From: Pseudomonadota bacterium
Lineage (GTDB): Bacteria > Pseudomonadota > Gammaproteobacteria > Xanthomonadales > Xanthomonadaceae
Assembly (NCBI GenBank): GCA_023391775.1
Contig: JAEWAG010000183.1
Span: forward strand, 1-13,252
DNA: 13,252 nt
Direction: 5' to 3'
Shown here: one piece after another, positions 1-6,670 of the stretch
Position numbering within the stretch: position 1 is the stretch's first letter
Layout of the letters: each line of letters opens with the position of its first letter
Program-made: the position numbers and the translations under genes
The notes under the pieces: model-generated
Databases searched by the model: none
What the model saw: only the letters and a program-made list of their open reading frames with translations
What the model was told of the DNA's origin: nothing

Positions 1-645
1 CGGCAGGACACCGGCGCGGGCCAGGCGCTGGTCCAGGCCCTCGTAGAGCTTGGCCACGAGCGGTGCCAGGTCGCGCTCGCACAGCTTGATGAGGACCAGG
101 CGCACTTCCGGCGCCAGTTCGCAGCCGGAGAAGGCCTCGTGCACCGCCACGCCGATATGCTCGGGACCGACGGGGCTGCTGTCGGCGTCCAGTTCACCGC
201 CGCCGGCGATCCAGCCCAGGCGGCGGTCCAGCCGCGGCAGTACGTCCTTGCATTCGCGCTGGATCGCCGCAGCCAGGTTGCGCACGGCCAGGCGCGATTC
301 CAGTTCCTGCTCGGACACCAGGCTCAGACCGGTGCCGTGGCCGGACAGGGCGCCCTCGGCGGACAGCGGCGTTCCCTCCTCCAGCGCGCGCCAGGCCCGG
401 CCCAGCTGCGTCCGGAACCGGCCGACGATGCCCTCGCGCTGGCGGCGCAGCTCGCGCATGCCGTCCAGGAACAGCAGCTGCGAGGATCCGGCGCGCTCGG
501 CACGGTCGAACAGGACGTCGTCGTAGCGGGCCACGGCGACCGCGAAAGCCTCGCCCAGCGCGGGCAGGAACGCCTCGCGCGCCTGGGCAAGCAGGCTGGC
601 ATCAGGTGCGTGCTGGCGGCGGAATTCGGCTTGTGTCGGACTCAT
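1..645 (-). CDS. DUF1631 family protein, N-terminal part (C-terminus outside window)
   Basis: The reading frame is open from ATG at 645 to the window edge, giving 215 residues. The translation begins MSPTQAEFRRQHAP and contains the pattern I associate with DUF1631 proteins: an N-terminal helix followed by 'DDVLFDRAERAG', then 'LFLDGMRELRRQREGI', then 'LSLVSEQELESRLAVRNLA', and near the edge 'KLCERDLAPLVAKLYEGLDQRL'. It is rich in Arg, Glu and Leu, has no signal peptide or membrane segment, and should be a cytoplasmic, mostly helical protein. The family has no firmly established biochemical role that I know of. A second in-frame ATG lies at 651; the GGAG at 658-655 is 9 bases from the 645 start but only 3 from 651, so 645 is preferred. 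The gene diverges from the nitroreductase across a structured spacer. Confidence 0.8.
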   Translation of the reverse strand, partial: MSPTQAEFRRQHAPDASLLAQAREAFLPALGEAFAVAVARYDDVLFDRAERAGSSQLLFLDGMRELRRQREGIVGRFRTQLGRAWRALEEGTPLSAEGALSGHGTGLSLVSEQELESRLAVRNLAAAIQRECKDVLPRLDRRLGWIAGGGELDADSSPVGPEHIGVAVHEAFSGCELAPEVRLVLIKLCERDLAPLVAKLYEGLDQRLARAGVLP

Positions 646-664
646 GCGCATGGGCTCCGGCACG

Positions 665-721
665 GATGCGGAGAAACGGTACGAAGGTGGGCGGCCCCCT
701 CAAGCCGCCTCCGCATCGTAC
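665..721. repeat. Nested inverted repeats upstream of the DUF1631 gene
   Basis: A 9-base perfect inverted repeat (GATGCGGAG at 665-673, CTCCGCATC at 709-717) encloses a second perfect 6-base stem (GGCGGC 690-695, GCCGCC 704-709). A third 6-base arm, GTACGA at 679-684, can pair with TCGTAC at 716-721. That pairing competes with the 9-base arm, since both use bases 716-717. In the minus-strand direction this would be the 5' leader of the DUF1631 mRNA, just upstream of its start. No T run follows on either strand, so it does not look like a terminator. Function is unknown. Confidence 0.5.
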
Positions 722-795
722 GTCCTGCGGCACGTCGTAACCGTGATCAGGTGGGCAGTTCGCTTCTGCCGCTCAGGAACTTTAACAGCCGGCTA

Positions 796-819
796 CGCGC
801 GTTCCTTCGCGCGCTTTTT
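796..819 (+). terminator. Terminator-like hairpin with T tract, no obvious gene upstream
   Basis: A CGCGCG stem (796-801 with 808-813) closes a six-base loop TTCCTT and is followed by C and five T residues (815-819). The geometry is that of a short intrinsic terminator reading on the plus strand. No plus-strand gene lies upstream: the DUF1631 gene is on the other strand. It may end antisense or run-off transcription, or an unrecognised small RNA. On the minus strand the loop reads AAGGAA, but that strand lacks a T tract. Confidence 0.45.
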
Positions 820-897
820 ACAAACGCGCCCCATGCGACCTGTACGGCAGCCGCCGACGCCGTCATCCAGCAGTCCGGGCTCGAGGCGCCGGTCGCC

Positions 898-903
898 TAT
901 AAT
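898..903 (+). promoter_or_regulatory. Candidate -10 box for the nitroreductase cluster
   Basis: A perfect TATAAT lies 43 bases upstream of the nitroreductase ATG, with transcription expected to start near 910. In this GC-rich background a perfect -10 is unlikely by chance. The -35 position at 17-base spacing reads CCGGGC, which is poor, so the promoter may need an activator or be weak. It would drive the four-gene plus-strand cluster. Confidence 0.5.
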
Positions 904-946
904 CAATGACTTCCGGCGGTCACGGCCGCGCAAGACGCTCCTGAAC

Positions 947-1522
947 ATGCCCCCCACCCTCAGCCTGGAGGCGCTCGACCAACGCCGCTCCGTCCCTTCG
1001 ATGCAGCTCGGGGAGCCCGGGCCGGATACGACCACCCTGCTGCGCATGCTCGAATCGGCGGTACGGGTACCCGACCACGGCAAGCTGGTGCCGTTCCGCT
1101 TTCTGCGCATTGCCGGAGACGCCCGCCATGCGTTGGGCGACTTCCTGGCACGTCGCACCCTGGAGCGCGACCGGGATGCCCCACCGGCCATGGTGGAGAA
1201 GGACCGCCTGCGCTTTTCCCGGGCCCCGGTCGTGGTGGCGGTGGTCGCGCGCATCCAGCGCGGGCACAAGGTGCCGGAACAGGAACAGCTGCTGACCGCC
1301 GGTTGCGTGTGCTTCGCCCTGCTGCAGGCTGCACAGGCGATGGGGTTCGGGGCGCAGTGGCTGACCGCGTGGATGGCCTATGACGCCGAAGTGCTGCAGG
1401 TGCTGGGCATCGGCGAGGACGAAAGCGTCGCCGGGTTCATCCACATCGGCACCCCACAGGCGCTGGTGCCCGAACGCGAGCGTCCGGATCCGCGCGGGCT
1501 GCTGGCGGACTGGACACCATGA
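947..1522 (+). CDS. Nitroreductase family protein (YdjA-like)
   Basis: The product is 191 residues, close to the about 183 of E. coli YdjA, a small FMN-dependent nitroreductase-fold protein. The N-terminal FMN phosphate-binding pattern 'ALDQRRSVPSMQL' is followed by 'LLRMLESAVRVPDHGKLVPFRF', the equivalent of the 'RAPDHK..QPW' stretch of YdjA. The central 'KDRLRFSRAPVVVAVVARI' and 'QEQLLTAGCVCFALLQAAQAMGFGAQWLT' match the helix and flavin-contact segments of the fold. The natural substrate of this subfamily is not established. The start at 947 is chosen because homology begins there; the frame stays open upstream to about 644, but that stretch is unlike coding sequence. There is no clear Shine-Dalgarno. 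The stop overlaps the next start as ATGA, so translation is probably coupled to the exonuclease gene. Confidence 0.88.
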   Translation: MPPTLSLEALDQRRSVPSMQLGEPGPDTTTLLRMLESAVRVPDHGKLVPFRFLRIAGDARHALGDFLARRTLERDRDAPPAMVEKDRLRFSRAPVVVAVVARIQRGHKVPEQEQLLTAGCVCFALLQAAQAMGFGAQWLTAWMAYDAEVLQVLGIGEDESVAGFIHIGTPQALVPERERPDPRGLLADWTP

Positions 1523-2487
1523 CGCCCGACGGCACCACCCTGCCCGCCGCCGCGCCGGCGCAGACCCTACACCTGGTCGATGCCAGCCTTTACGTGTTCC
1601 GCGCCTGGCATTCGATGCCGGACGAATTCCGCGACGCGCAGGGCTGGCCGACCAATGCCGTGCACGGTTTCGCCCGGTTCCTGCTGGAGCTGCTCGAACG
1701 CGAGCGCCCCGGGCATATCGCCATCGCCTTCGACGAGGCGCTGGACTCCTGCTTCCGGCATCGGATCTACCCGGCCTACAAGGCCAACCGCGACCCGGCC
1801 CCGGACGAACTGCGTCGCCAGTTCGCCCATTGCAAGGCGTTGTGTGCCGCGCTGGGCCTGGCCGTGCTGGCCCATTCCGAGTACGAGGCCGACGACCTGA
1901 TCGGCAGTGCCGTGCACCGGGCCCGCCCGGCCGGCTTCCGCAGCGTGATCGTCTCGGCCGACAAGGACCTGTCACAGCTGCTGGGCGAACACGACGAGCA
2001 GTGGGATTTCGCCCGCGGCCTGCGCTGGGGCGCGGCAGGAGTCAAGGCGCGGCACGGCGTGCATGCGCACCAGATCGCCGACTACCTGGCCCTGACCGGC
2101 GATGCGGTGGACAACATCCCCGGCGTCGGCGGCATCGGTGCCAAGACCGCGGCGATCCTGCTGGCCCACTTCGGCAGCCTGGACGCACTGCTGGAGCGGG
2201 TGGACGAGGTTGCTTTCCTGCGCCTGCGCGGGGCGGCCCAGGTCGCCGCGCGGCTGCGCGAACAGCGCGAGCTGGCCCTGATGTTCCGGCAGCTGACCAC
2301 GATCGAGTGCAACGCGCCGCTGGATTACGCCATGCCCGCCGCCCCGCGTGGCGAGCCAGACCCGGAAATGCTCGAAGGCCTGGCCACGACCCTGCGTTTC
2401 GGCCCGATGACCCGGCGCCGCCTGCGCATGGCCGCCGGACTCGAGGAGCCGGCTCCCGGCGGATGGCAGCCGGTGGCGCCGGCATGA
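1519..2487 (+). CDS. 5'-3' exonuclease / FEN-type flap nuclease (Xni / Pol I 5'-nuclease family)
   Basis: The 322-residue product is a free-standing 5' nuclease like the N-terminal domain of DNA polymerase I or E. coli Xni (251 aa), with no polymerase domain. Every metal-binding position of the family appears present: Asp21 in 'LVDAS', Asp72 in 'IAFDE', Glu123, Asp125 and Asp126 in 'YEADD', Asp148 and Asp150 in 'SADKD', Asp195 and Asp198 in 'LTGDAVDNIPG'. The helical-arch motif 'YPAYKANR' spans 84-91, and the helix-3-turn-helix 'GVGGIGAKTA' starts at residue 202. Expected activity is Mg-dependent 5' flap or exonucleolytic cleavage of DNA in replication or repair. The start overlaps the nitroreductase stop by 4 bases. 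It is longer than Xni, with an about 15-residue Ala/Pro N-terminal extension and a C-terminal tail, so I leave the symbol blank. Confidence 0.9.
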   Translation: MTPDGTTLPAAAPAQTLHLVDASLYVFRAWHSMPDEFRDAQGWPTNAVHGFARFLLELLERERPGHIAIAFDEALDSCFRHRIYPAYKANRDPAPDELRRQFAHCKALCAALGLAVLAHSEYEADDLIGSAVHRARPAGFRSVIVSADKDLSQLLGEHDEQWDFARGLRWGAAGVKARHGVHAHQIADYLALTGDAVDNIPGVGGIGAKTAAILLAHFGSLDALLERVDEVAFLRLRGAAQVAARLREQRELALMFRQLTTIECNAPLDYAMPAAPRGEPDPEMLEGLATTLRFGPMTRRRLRMAAGLEEPAPGGWQPVAPA

Positions 2488-2492
2488 ACCGG

Positions 2493-2522
2493 CTGACGCC
2501 CGCCCTGCTTCCGGCTTAGCAT
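2493..2522 (+). promoter_or_regulatory. Candidate promoter placing the start site on the NUDIX ATG
   Basis: CTGACG (2493-2498), an 18-base spacer and TAGCAT (2517-2522) match the -35 and -10 consensus at four of six positions each. The expected start site, seven bases after the -10, is the A of the NUDIX ATG at 2529. No Shine-Dalgarno precedes that ATG, which fits a leaderless mRNA. Read-through from the exonuclease gene could also supply transcription. Confidence 0.35.
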
Positions 2523-2528
2523 CGGCCC

Positions 2529-3086
2529 ATGGATACCAACGGGCAGGACGCACCGCGCGTCGTCTACGAGGGCCGCTACCAGCGCATGGTCGTGCGCGGT
2601 GCGTGGGAATACTCCGAACGCACCCATGCCGGGGGCCTGGCCGCGATCATCGTCGCCGTCACCCCGGATGACCGGGTCCTGTTCGTCGAGCAGTTCCGCG
2701 TGCCGCTGCAGGCGCGCACCATCGAGATGCCCGCCGGCCTGGTTGGCGACATCACCGCCGGCGAGTCGATCGAGGTGTCCGCGGTGCGCGAGCTGGAAGA
2801 GGAGACCGGCTGGACCGCGGACCACGCCGAGGTGCTGATGATCGGCCCCACCTCCTCCGGCGCCAGCAGCGAGAAGGTCGCCTTCGTCCGCGCCACCGGC
2901 CTGCGCAAGGTTGGCGCCGGCGGCGGCGATGCCAGCGAGGACATCACCGTGCACGAGGTCCCGCGCATGCGCGCGGCAGCGTGGCTGGTGGAGAAGATGG
3001 GCCAGGGCTATGAGCTGGACGCCAAGCTCTGGGCCGGACTGTGGATGATCGAGCACCACCTGGACGGAACCCCCCGTGACACCTGA
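2529..3086 (+). CDS. NUDIX hydrolase, ADP-ribose pyrophosphatase-like
   Basis: A 185-residue NUDIX protein. The full NUDIX box (G-x5-E-x7-R-E-U-x-E-E-x-G-U) runs from Gly73 to Trp95, with the catalytic and metal-binding core R87-E88-L89-E90-E91-E92. The preceding 'VLFVEQFRVPLQARTIEMPAGL' is the usual lead-in of ADP-ribose/ADP-sugar pyrophosphatases (EQFR and E-x-PAG), and residue composition after the box fits the same group. The likely reaction is hydrolysis of ADP-ribose or a related nucleoside diphosphate sugar to AMP plus a phosphosugar. The substrate is inferred from family resemblance. The start lacks a ribosome-binding site. The 3' end overlaps the following GTG start by 11 bases. Confidence 0.9.
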   Translation: MDTNGQDAPRVVYEGRYQRMVVRGAWEYSERTHAGGLAAIIVAVTPDDRVLFVEQFRVPLQARTIEMPAGLVGDITAGESIEVSAVRELEEETGWTADHAEVLMIGPTSSGASSEKVAFVRATGLRKVGAGGGDASEDITVHEVPRMRAAAWLVEKMGQGYELDAKLWAGLWMIEHHLDGTPRDT

Positions 3087-3861
3087 GGCGGCCGGCCGGC
3101 GCCTGCTGCAGGACCGCGACCAACCCCCGCTGGAACTGCTCCACCCCCAGGGCACCTCTCCGTGGCTGTTCGTGGTCGACCATGCCGGCCAGGCGATCCC
3201 GCGTGCGCTGGGCGATCTTGGCCTGCCGCCCGGGGAGATCGACCGCCACATCGGCTGGGACATCGGCATCGCCGGCGTCGCGCGGCACCTGGCCACGATG
3301 CTGGATGCATGGACCATCCTGCAGCCGTACTCGCGCCTGGTGATCGACTGCAACCGCCCGGCCACCTCGCCGACCCTGATCGTCGAAGCCAGCGACGGCA
3401 CCGTGGTCCCGGGCAACCTCGACCTGCAGCCCCAGGCACGTGCCGCGCGCCAGGACGAGATTTTCGCGCCCTATCACGCCTGCATCGCCCAGGCCCTGGA
3501 CCAGCGCGCAGCGGCGCACCGGCCCACCCTGCTGGCGACCCTGCACAGCTTCACCCCGGCGATGGGGGGCGTCCAGCGTCCGTGGCACTGTGGCGTGCTC
3601 TACCATCGCCACACCGCCCTGCCCCACGCCATGCTGGAAGCGCTGCGCGCAGAGGGCGACCTGGTCGTGGGCGACAACCAGCCCTACGCGGTCACCGCCA
3701 CCAGCGACTACGCCATCCCGGTGCATGGCGAGGCCCGCGGCCTGCCACACGTGGAACTTGAGATCCGCCAGGACCTGATCGCCGACGAGGCCGGCCAGCT
3801 GCTGTGGGCGCAGCGGCTGGCGCGCATCCTGACGACGCTGGCACCGCGCTTTACGAGCTGA
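3076..3861 (+). CDS. N-formylglutamate amidohydrolase family protein (COG3931 type)
   Basis: The product is 261 residues with a GTG start inside the end of the NUDIX gene. It has the landmarks of the predicted N-formylglutamate amidohydrolase group: 'VVDHAGQAIP' (the C/D-E/D-H-A metal-binding segment), 'HIGWDIGIAGVARHLA', 'YSRLVIDCNRP', 'SDGTVVPGN', 'TLHSFTP', 'RPWHCGVLY', 'VGDNQPY' and 'HVELEIRQDLI'. The fold is a zinc-dependent hydrolase; there is no signal peptide, so it should be cytoplasmic. True N-formylglutamate deformylases (HutG) sit in histidine-utilisation operons, but no hut gene is visible here, so the substrate is open. It is the last gene of the four-gene cluster, and the overlap suggests coupling to the NUDIX gene. 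Confidence 0.85.
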   Translation: MTPEAAGRRLLQDRDQPPLELLHPQGTSPWLFVVDHAGQAIPRALGDLGLPPGEIDRHIGWDIGIAGVARHLATMLDAWTILQPYSRLVIDCNRPATSPTLIVEASDGTVVPGNLDLQPQARAARQDEIFAPYHACIAQALDQRAAAHRPTLLATLHSFTPAMGGVQRPWHCGVLYHRHTALPHAMLEALRAEGDLVVGDNQPYAVTATSDYAIPVHGEARGLPHVELEIRQDLIADEAGQLLWAQRLARILTTLAPRFTS

Positions 3862-3891
3862 ACCGCCGGGCAATGCGTCGCGGCCACCGGT

Positions 3892-3920
3892 AAAACGTTT
3901 TCCCACGGCTGCTTCCGTGG
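3892..3920. repeat. AT-rich palindrome plus adjacent 6-bp hairpin upstream of the lipoprotein gene
   Basis: AAAACGTTTT (3892-3901) is a perfect 10-base palindrome in an otherwise GC-rich spacer. It is followed directly by CCACGG (3903-3908), a six-base loop and CCGTGG (3915-3920). Neither strand has a T run directly after the hairpin, so terminator function is not supported. The pair lies 48 to 76 bases upstream of the lipoprotein ATG, where an operator could sit. Confidence 0.3.
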
Positions 3921-3967
3921 CAGCGCAGTTCCGGCATACTCCTGCGGTCCGTTAAAGGTTCGGCTTG

Positions 3968-4690
3968 ATGAAACCCGGCTACCGCGCCTTCCTTCCGCTC
4001 GCCCTGCTTGCCCTGCCGGTGCTGCTGGCCGGTTGCGGCCTGCACCGGAGCGTTCCCGACCGTTCGGCCTTCGAGACCTTCGAATCGGCCAACACGTATT
4101 CGCGCAGTTTCGACCATTCCCCGGCGCAGACCTGCGAGGCCGCGCGCCGCGCCCTGCTCAGCCAAGGCTTCGTGGTCGGCCGCGCCGAGGCCGACGTGGT
4201 CGAGGCGCGCAAGTACTTCCAGCACGACGAAAGCCACGAGCAGGTGGAGTTCCGCGCGGTGTGCATGCCGCAGCTGCGCGGCGAGCAGCAGACCGTGGTG
4301 TTCGTCAACGCGGTGCAGGACCGCTACACCCTGCGCCGGAACAATACCTCCGCCAGCCTCGGCGTGAGCGCGCTGGGCTCGGTATCCCTGCCGATCGGCT
4401 CGACCGAGGATTCACTGGTGAAGGTGGCCAGCGAGACCCTGCAGGACTCGACCTTCTACAAGCGCTTCTTCGGTGTGCTCGAGCGCTTCCTGCCGGAGGA
4501 GGTCGAGCGCCCGGCTCCACCTGAGGCGCGTACCCAGCCGCTGCTGTTCGCGGTGCCCCAGTACCCGCAGCCGACCCCGGCCGAACTGTCGCCGCCGGTG
4601 CTGACCGAATCCCTTCCGGCCCCGCCGCCGGTGCAGCCGGCGCCCGCCCCGGAAGCCACGCCGGAGCCGGCACCGGCCGAACCGCGCTGA
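3968..4690 (+). CDS. DUF2242 family lipoprotein
   Basis: A 240-residue protein with a short lipoprotein signal peptide: a basic start, a hydrophobic core 'FLPLALLALPVLLAGC' and a lipobox ending at Cys23. Residue 24 is Gly, so the Lol rule (no Asp at +2) predicts outer-membrane sorting. The mature domain matches what I recall of DUF2242: 'TCEAARRALLSQGFVV', 'ARKYFQ', 'TVVFVNAVQDRYTLRRNNTS', 'LGSVSLPIGSTEDSLVKVASE' and 'FYKRFFGVLERFL'. The last about 70 residues are a Pro/Ala/Glu-rich low-complexity tail, perhaps a flexible linker. Function is unknown. ATG 3968 is preferred over the TTG just before it because AAAGG at 3954-3958 lies 9 bases upstream. It appears to be transcribed alone and converges on pip. 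Confidence 0.85.
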   Translation: MKPGYRAFLPLALLALPVLLAGCGLHRSVPDRSAFETFESANTYSRSFDHSPAQTCEAARRALLSQGFVVGRAEADVVEARKYFQHDESHEQVEFRAVCMPQLRGEQQTVVFVNAVQDRYTLRRNNTSASLGVSALGSVSLPIGSTEDSLVKVASETLQDSTFYKRFFGVLERFLPEEVERPAPPEARTQPLLFAVPQYPQPTPAELSPPVLTESLPAPPPVQPAPAPEATPEPAPAEPR

Positions 4691-4696
4691 GCGGCA

Positions 4697-4723
4697 AGGC
4701 CCCGCCGCATGGCGACGGGGCCT
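4697..4723. terminator. Hairpin between the convergent lipoprotein gene and pip
   Basis: An 8-base perfect stem (AGGCCCCG 4697-4704 with CGGGGCCT 4716-4723) is extended inside by CGC/GCG around an ATG triloop. It lies six bases after the lipoprotein stop and 12 bases beyond the pip stop on the other strand. No T run follows on either side, so it is either a weak bidirectional terminator or a 3'-end mRNA stabiliser. Confidence 0.5.
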
Positions 4724-4735
4724 GCACCACCGGGA

Positions 4736-5677
4736 TCAGGCGAAGGCGTCGGTGGCGCGCACCAGCGCGTCGACGTTCTCCGCCTCGAACGCCGAGTGCC
4801 CGGAGGCCGGGGTGATCTCCAGCTTCGCCTTCGGCCAGGCCTTGTGCAGGTCCCAGGCATTGGCCAGCGGACAGACCACGTCATAGCGCCCGTGCACGAT
4901 CACGCCGGGGATGTCGGCGATGCGGTGCGCATCGCGCAGCAGCTGGTCCTCGACCTCGAAGAAGCCGCCGTTGACGAAGTAGTGGTTCTCGATCCGGGCG
5001 AAGGCCAGGGCGAAGCGCGGGTCCTCGTGGCTGTTCACGAAGTCGTCGTCCACGTGCAGGAAGCTGGTGGCGCCTTCCCAGACGCTCCACGCCTTGGCGG
5101 CGGCCAGGCGGGTGGCCTCGTCCCCGCTGGTCAGGCGGCGGTGGAAGGCGGAGATCAGGTCGTGCCGTTCCACCGGCGGGATGGCGTTGACGTAATGCTC
5201 CCAGGCGTCGGGGAACAGGCGGCTGGCGCCTTCCTGGTAGAACCACTCCAGCTCCCAGCGGCGCAGCATGAAGATGCCGCGCAGGACCAGCTCGGTCACC
5301 CGCTGCGGGTGGCTCTGGGCGTAGGCCAGGGCCAGGGTCGAACCCCAGCTGCCGCCGAACACCTGCCAGCGCTCGATACCCAAGTGCTCCCGCAGCGCCT
5401 CGATGTCGGCCACCAGGTGCCAGGTGGTGTTGTCGACCAGGTCCGCATGCGGGGTGGAGCGTCCGGCGCCGCGCTGGTCGAACAGCACGATGCGGTACCT
5501 GGCCGGATCGTGGAAGCGGCGCATCTTGTCGCTGCAGCCGCCACCGGGGCCACCGTGCAGCAGCACCACCGGCTTGCCCTCCGGATTGCCACACTGCTCG
5601 AAATACAGCTCGTGGCGCCCATCCACCTTCAGGGTGCCGGTCGCGAACGGTTCGATTTCAGGGTACAGGCTGCGCAT
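4736..5677 (-). CDS. pip: Proline iminopeptidase (prolyl aminopeptidase)
   Basis: The 313-residue product releases N-terminal proline from peptides, cytoplasmic, with an alpha/beta-hydrolase fold (peptidase family S33). It contains 'VVLLHGGPGGG' (oxyanion-hole region, residues 37-47), 'LFDQRGAGRS', the nucleophile motif 'GGSWGS' with Ser110, the acid motif 'GRYDVVCP' and 'SGHSAF' carrying the catalytic His. The length and Ser110 numbering match the structurally characterised X. campestris enzyme as I recall it. The start at 5677 gives the family N-terminus MRSLYPEIEPF; a longer upstream frame overlaps prmC and is not homologous. A GAGG ribosome-binding site sits 9 bases upstream, separated from the ATG by eight C residues and an A. 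It lies downstream of prmC on the same strand but seems to have its own -10. Confidence 0.95.
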   Translation of the reverse strand: MRSLYPEIEPFATGTLKVDGRHELYFEQCGNPEGKPVVLLHGGPGGGCSDKMRRFHDPARYRIVLFDQRGAGRSTPHADLVDNTTWHLVADIEALREHLGIERWQVFGGSWGSTLALAYAQSHPQRVTELVLRGIFMLRRWELEWFYQEGASRLFPDAWEHYVNAIPPVERHDLISAFHRRLTSGDEATRLAAAKAWSVWEGATSFLHVDDDFVNSHEDPRFALAFARIENHYFVNGGFFEVEDQLLRDAHRIADIPGVIVHGRYDVVCPLANAWDLHKAWPKAKLEITPASGHSAFEAENVDALVRATDAFA

Positions 5678-5705
5678 TGGGGGGGGCCTCGGAACGGAAA
5701 CCGGC

Positions 5706-5711
5706 ATTGTA
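5706..5711 (-). promoter_or_regulatory. Candidate -10 box for pip
   Basis: On the minus strand TACAAT (five of six consensus matches) lies 28 bases upstream of the pip ATG. Transcription from it would start near 5699, giving an about 22-base leader holding the GAGG and the C8 tract. No good -35 is visible at 16-18 base spacing. Confidence 0.4.
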
Positions 5712-5744
5712 TCGGCCCCGACCGCGGCACCCGCCGCTGCGCGC

Positions 5745-6587
5745 TCAGCCCGGGCGACGGCCGAAGCTGACCCGGTCGCGCGATTCCAGATCCCGGGCGG
5801 TGCCCACTTCGGCCAGCCCGGCCTGCTCCAGCAGCGCGCGCACCGCCGCGCCCTGCTCGTGCCCATGCTCCAGCAGCAGCCATCCACCGGGCACCAGATG
5901 CGCCGGCGCGGTGGCCGCCAGCACCCGGATCGCATCCAGTCCATCGGCGCCGGACGCCAGGGCCCGTGCCGGCTCATGCCGCAGGTCACCCTGCGACAGG
6001 TGCGGGTCGCCCTCGGCGATGTACGGCGGGTTGCTGGCGATCAGGTCGAAGCGATCGTGCCCGAGCGCCTGGCACCAGTCGCCCCGGCGGAACCAGACGT
6101 TGGCGATGCCGTTGGCCTCGGCATTTCGCACCGCCACTGCCAGGGTGGCCTTGGCCACGTCGGTGGCAACCACCGCCGCGGCCGGCCGCTCGCTGGCAAT
6201 GGCCAGGGCGATGGCGCCGGTGCCGGTGCCCAGGTCGGCCACGCGGACCGGCTCCCAGGGGTCCAGCCGCTCCAGCGCCAGCTCCACCAGCAGTTCGGTT
6301 TCCGGGCGCGGAACCAGCGTTTCCGGCCCGACCTCCAGGTCCAGGGTCCAGAACCCGCGGCGTCCGGTGATATAGGCGACCGGCTCGCCCTGGACCCGGC
6401 GCTGTACCAGCGCGCGATAGGCAGCGGCTTTCGCCGGCGGCACCGGATCGGTGGCGTGGGCGAACAGCCAGGCGCGGTCCTGGCCCAGCACGTGCAGCAG
6501 CAGCGGTTCGGCATCCTCGCGCGGGAGCAGGCGGGTGGCCTCGTAAAGCAGGGTCTGTACGGGAATCGGGGCTTGGCTTTGTTCCAT
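5745..6587 (-). CDS. prmC: Peptide chain release factor N5-glutamine methyltransferase
   Basis: The 280-residue product methylates the glutamine of the GGQ motif in release factors RF1 and RF2, using S-adenosylmethionine. The N-terminal helical bundle ('[10 protein letters not shown]...[16 protein letters not shown]') and the linker '[18 protein letters not shown]' are typical. The SAM-binding motif '[16 protein letters not shown]' and the catalytic 'NPPY' at 186-189 are intact; this closely matches the position of NPPY in E. coli PrmC. The start at 6587 is chosen over the in-frame ATG at 6629 because homology and a purine-rich GGTGGCGGG lie there. In many bacteria prmC follows prfA, but here it stands alone, divergent from ahpC and upstream of pip. 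Confidence 0.93.
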   Translation of the reverse strand: MEQSQAPIPVQTLLYEATRLLPREDAEPLLLHVLGQDRAWLFAHATDPVPPAKAAAYRALVQRRVQGEPVAYITGRRGFWTLDLEVGPETLVPRPETELLVELALERLDPWEPVRVADLGTGTGAIALAIASERPAAAVVATDVAKATLAVAVRNAEANGIANVWFRRGDWCQALGHDRFDLIASNPPYIAEGDPHLSQGDLRHEPARALASGADGLDAIRVLAATAPAHLVPGGWLLLEHGHEQGAAVRALLEQAGLAEVGTARDLESRDRVSFGRRPG

Positions 6588-6638
6588 CCCGCCACCATGA
6601 AGGAGCCGGCCGCCGTTGCCAATCTCCATCCACGTGCA

Positions 6639-6670
6639 TAGGCGATTGAAAGGCCATTGATAGGCATTGA
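6639..6670 (+). repeat. Three contiguous 10-11 bp direct repeats upstream of ahpC
   Basis: Three head-to-tail units fill the segment: TAGGCGATTGA (6639-6649), AAGGCCATTGA (6650-6660) and TAGGCATTGA (6661-6670). The consensus is WAGGC(N)ATTGA. The shared ATTGA core recurs at 11 and 10 bases, one helical turn apart. The last unit overlaps the first half of the OxyR box. They may be binding sites for OxyR or another regulator, or a short local duplication. Confidence 0.6.

Noticed and set aside
906..944. A 12-codon upstream frame ending two bases before the nitroreductase ATG
   Set aside because: If TATAAT at 898-903 is the -10, transcription begins near 910, after this ATG. It also has no ribosome-binding site.
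920..1975. A 351-codon minus-strand frame opposite the nitroreductase and exonuclease genes
   Set aside because: It is an Arg/Pro/Gly-rich shadow frame of genes with complete motif sets on the plus strand; long spurious frames are common at this GC content.
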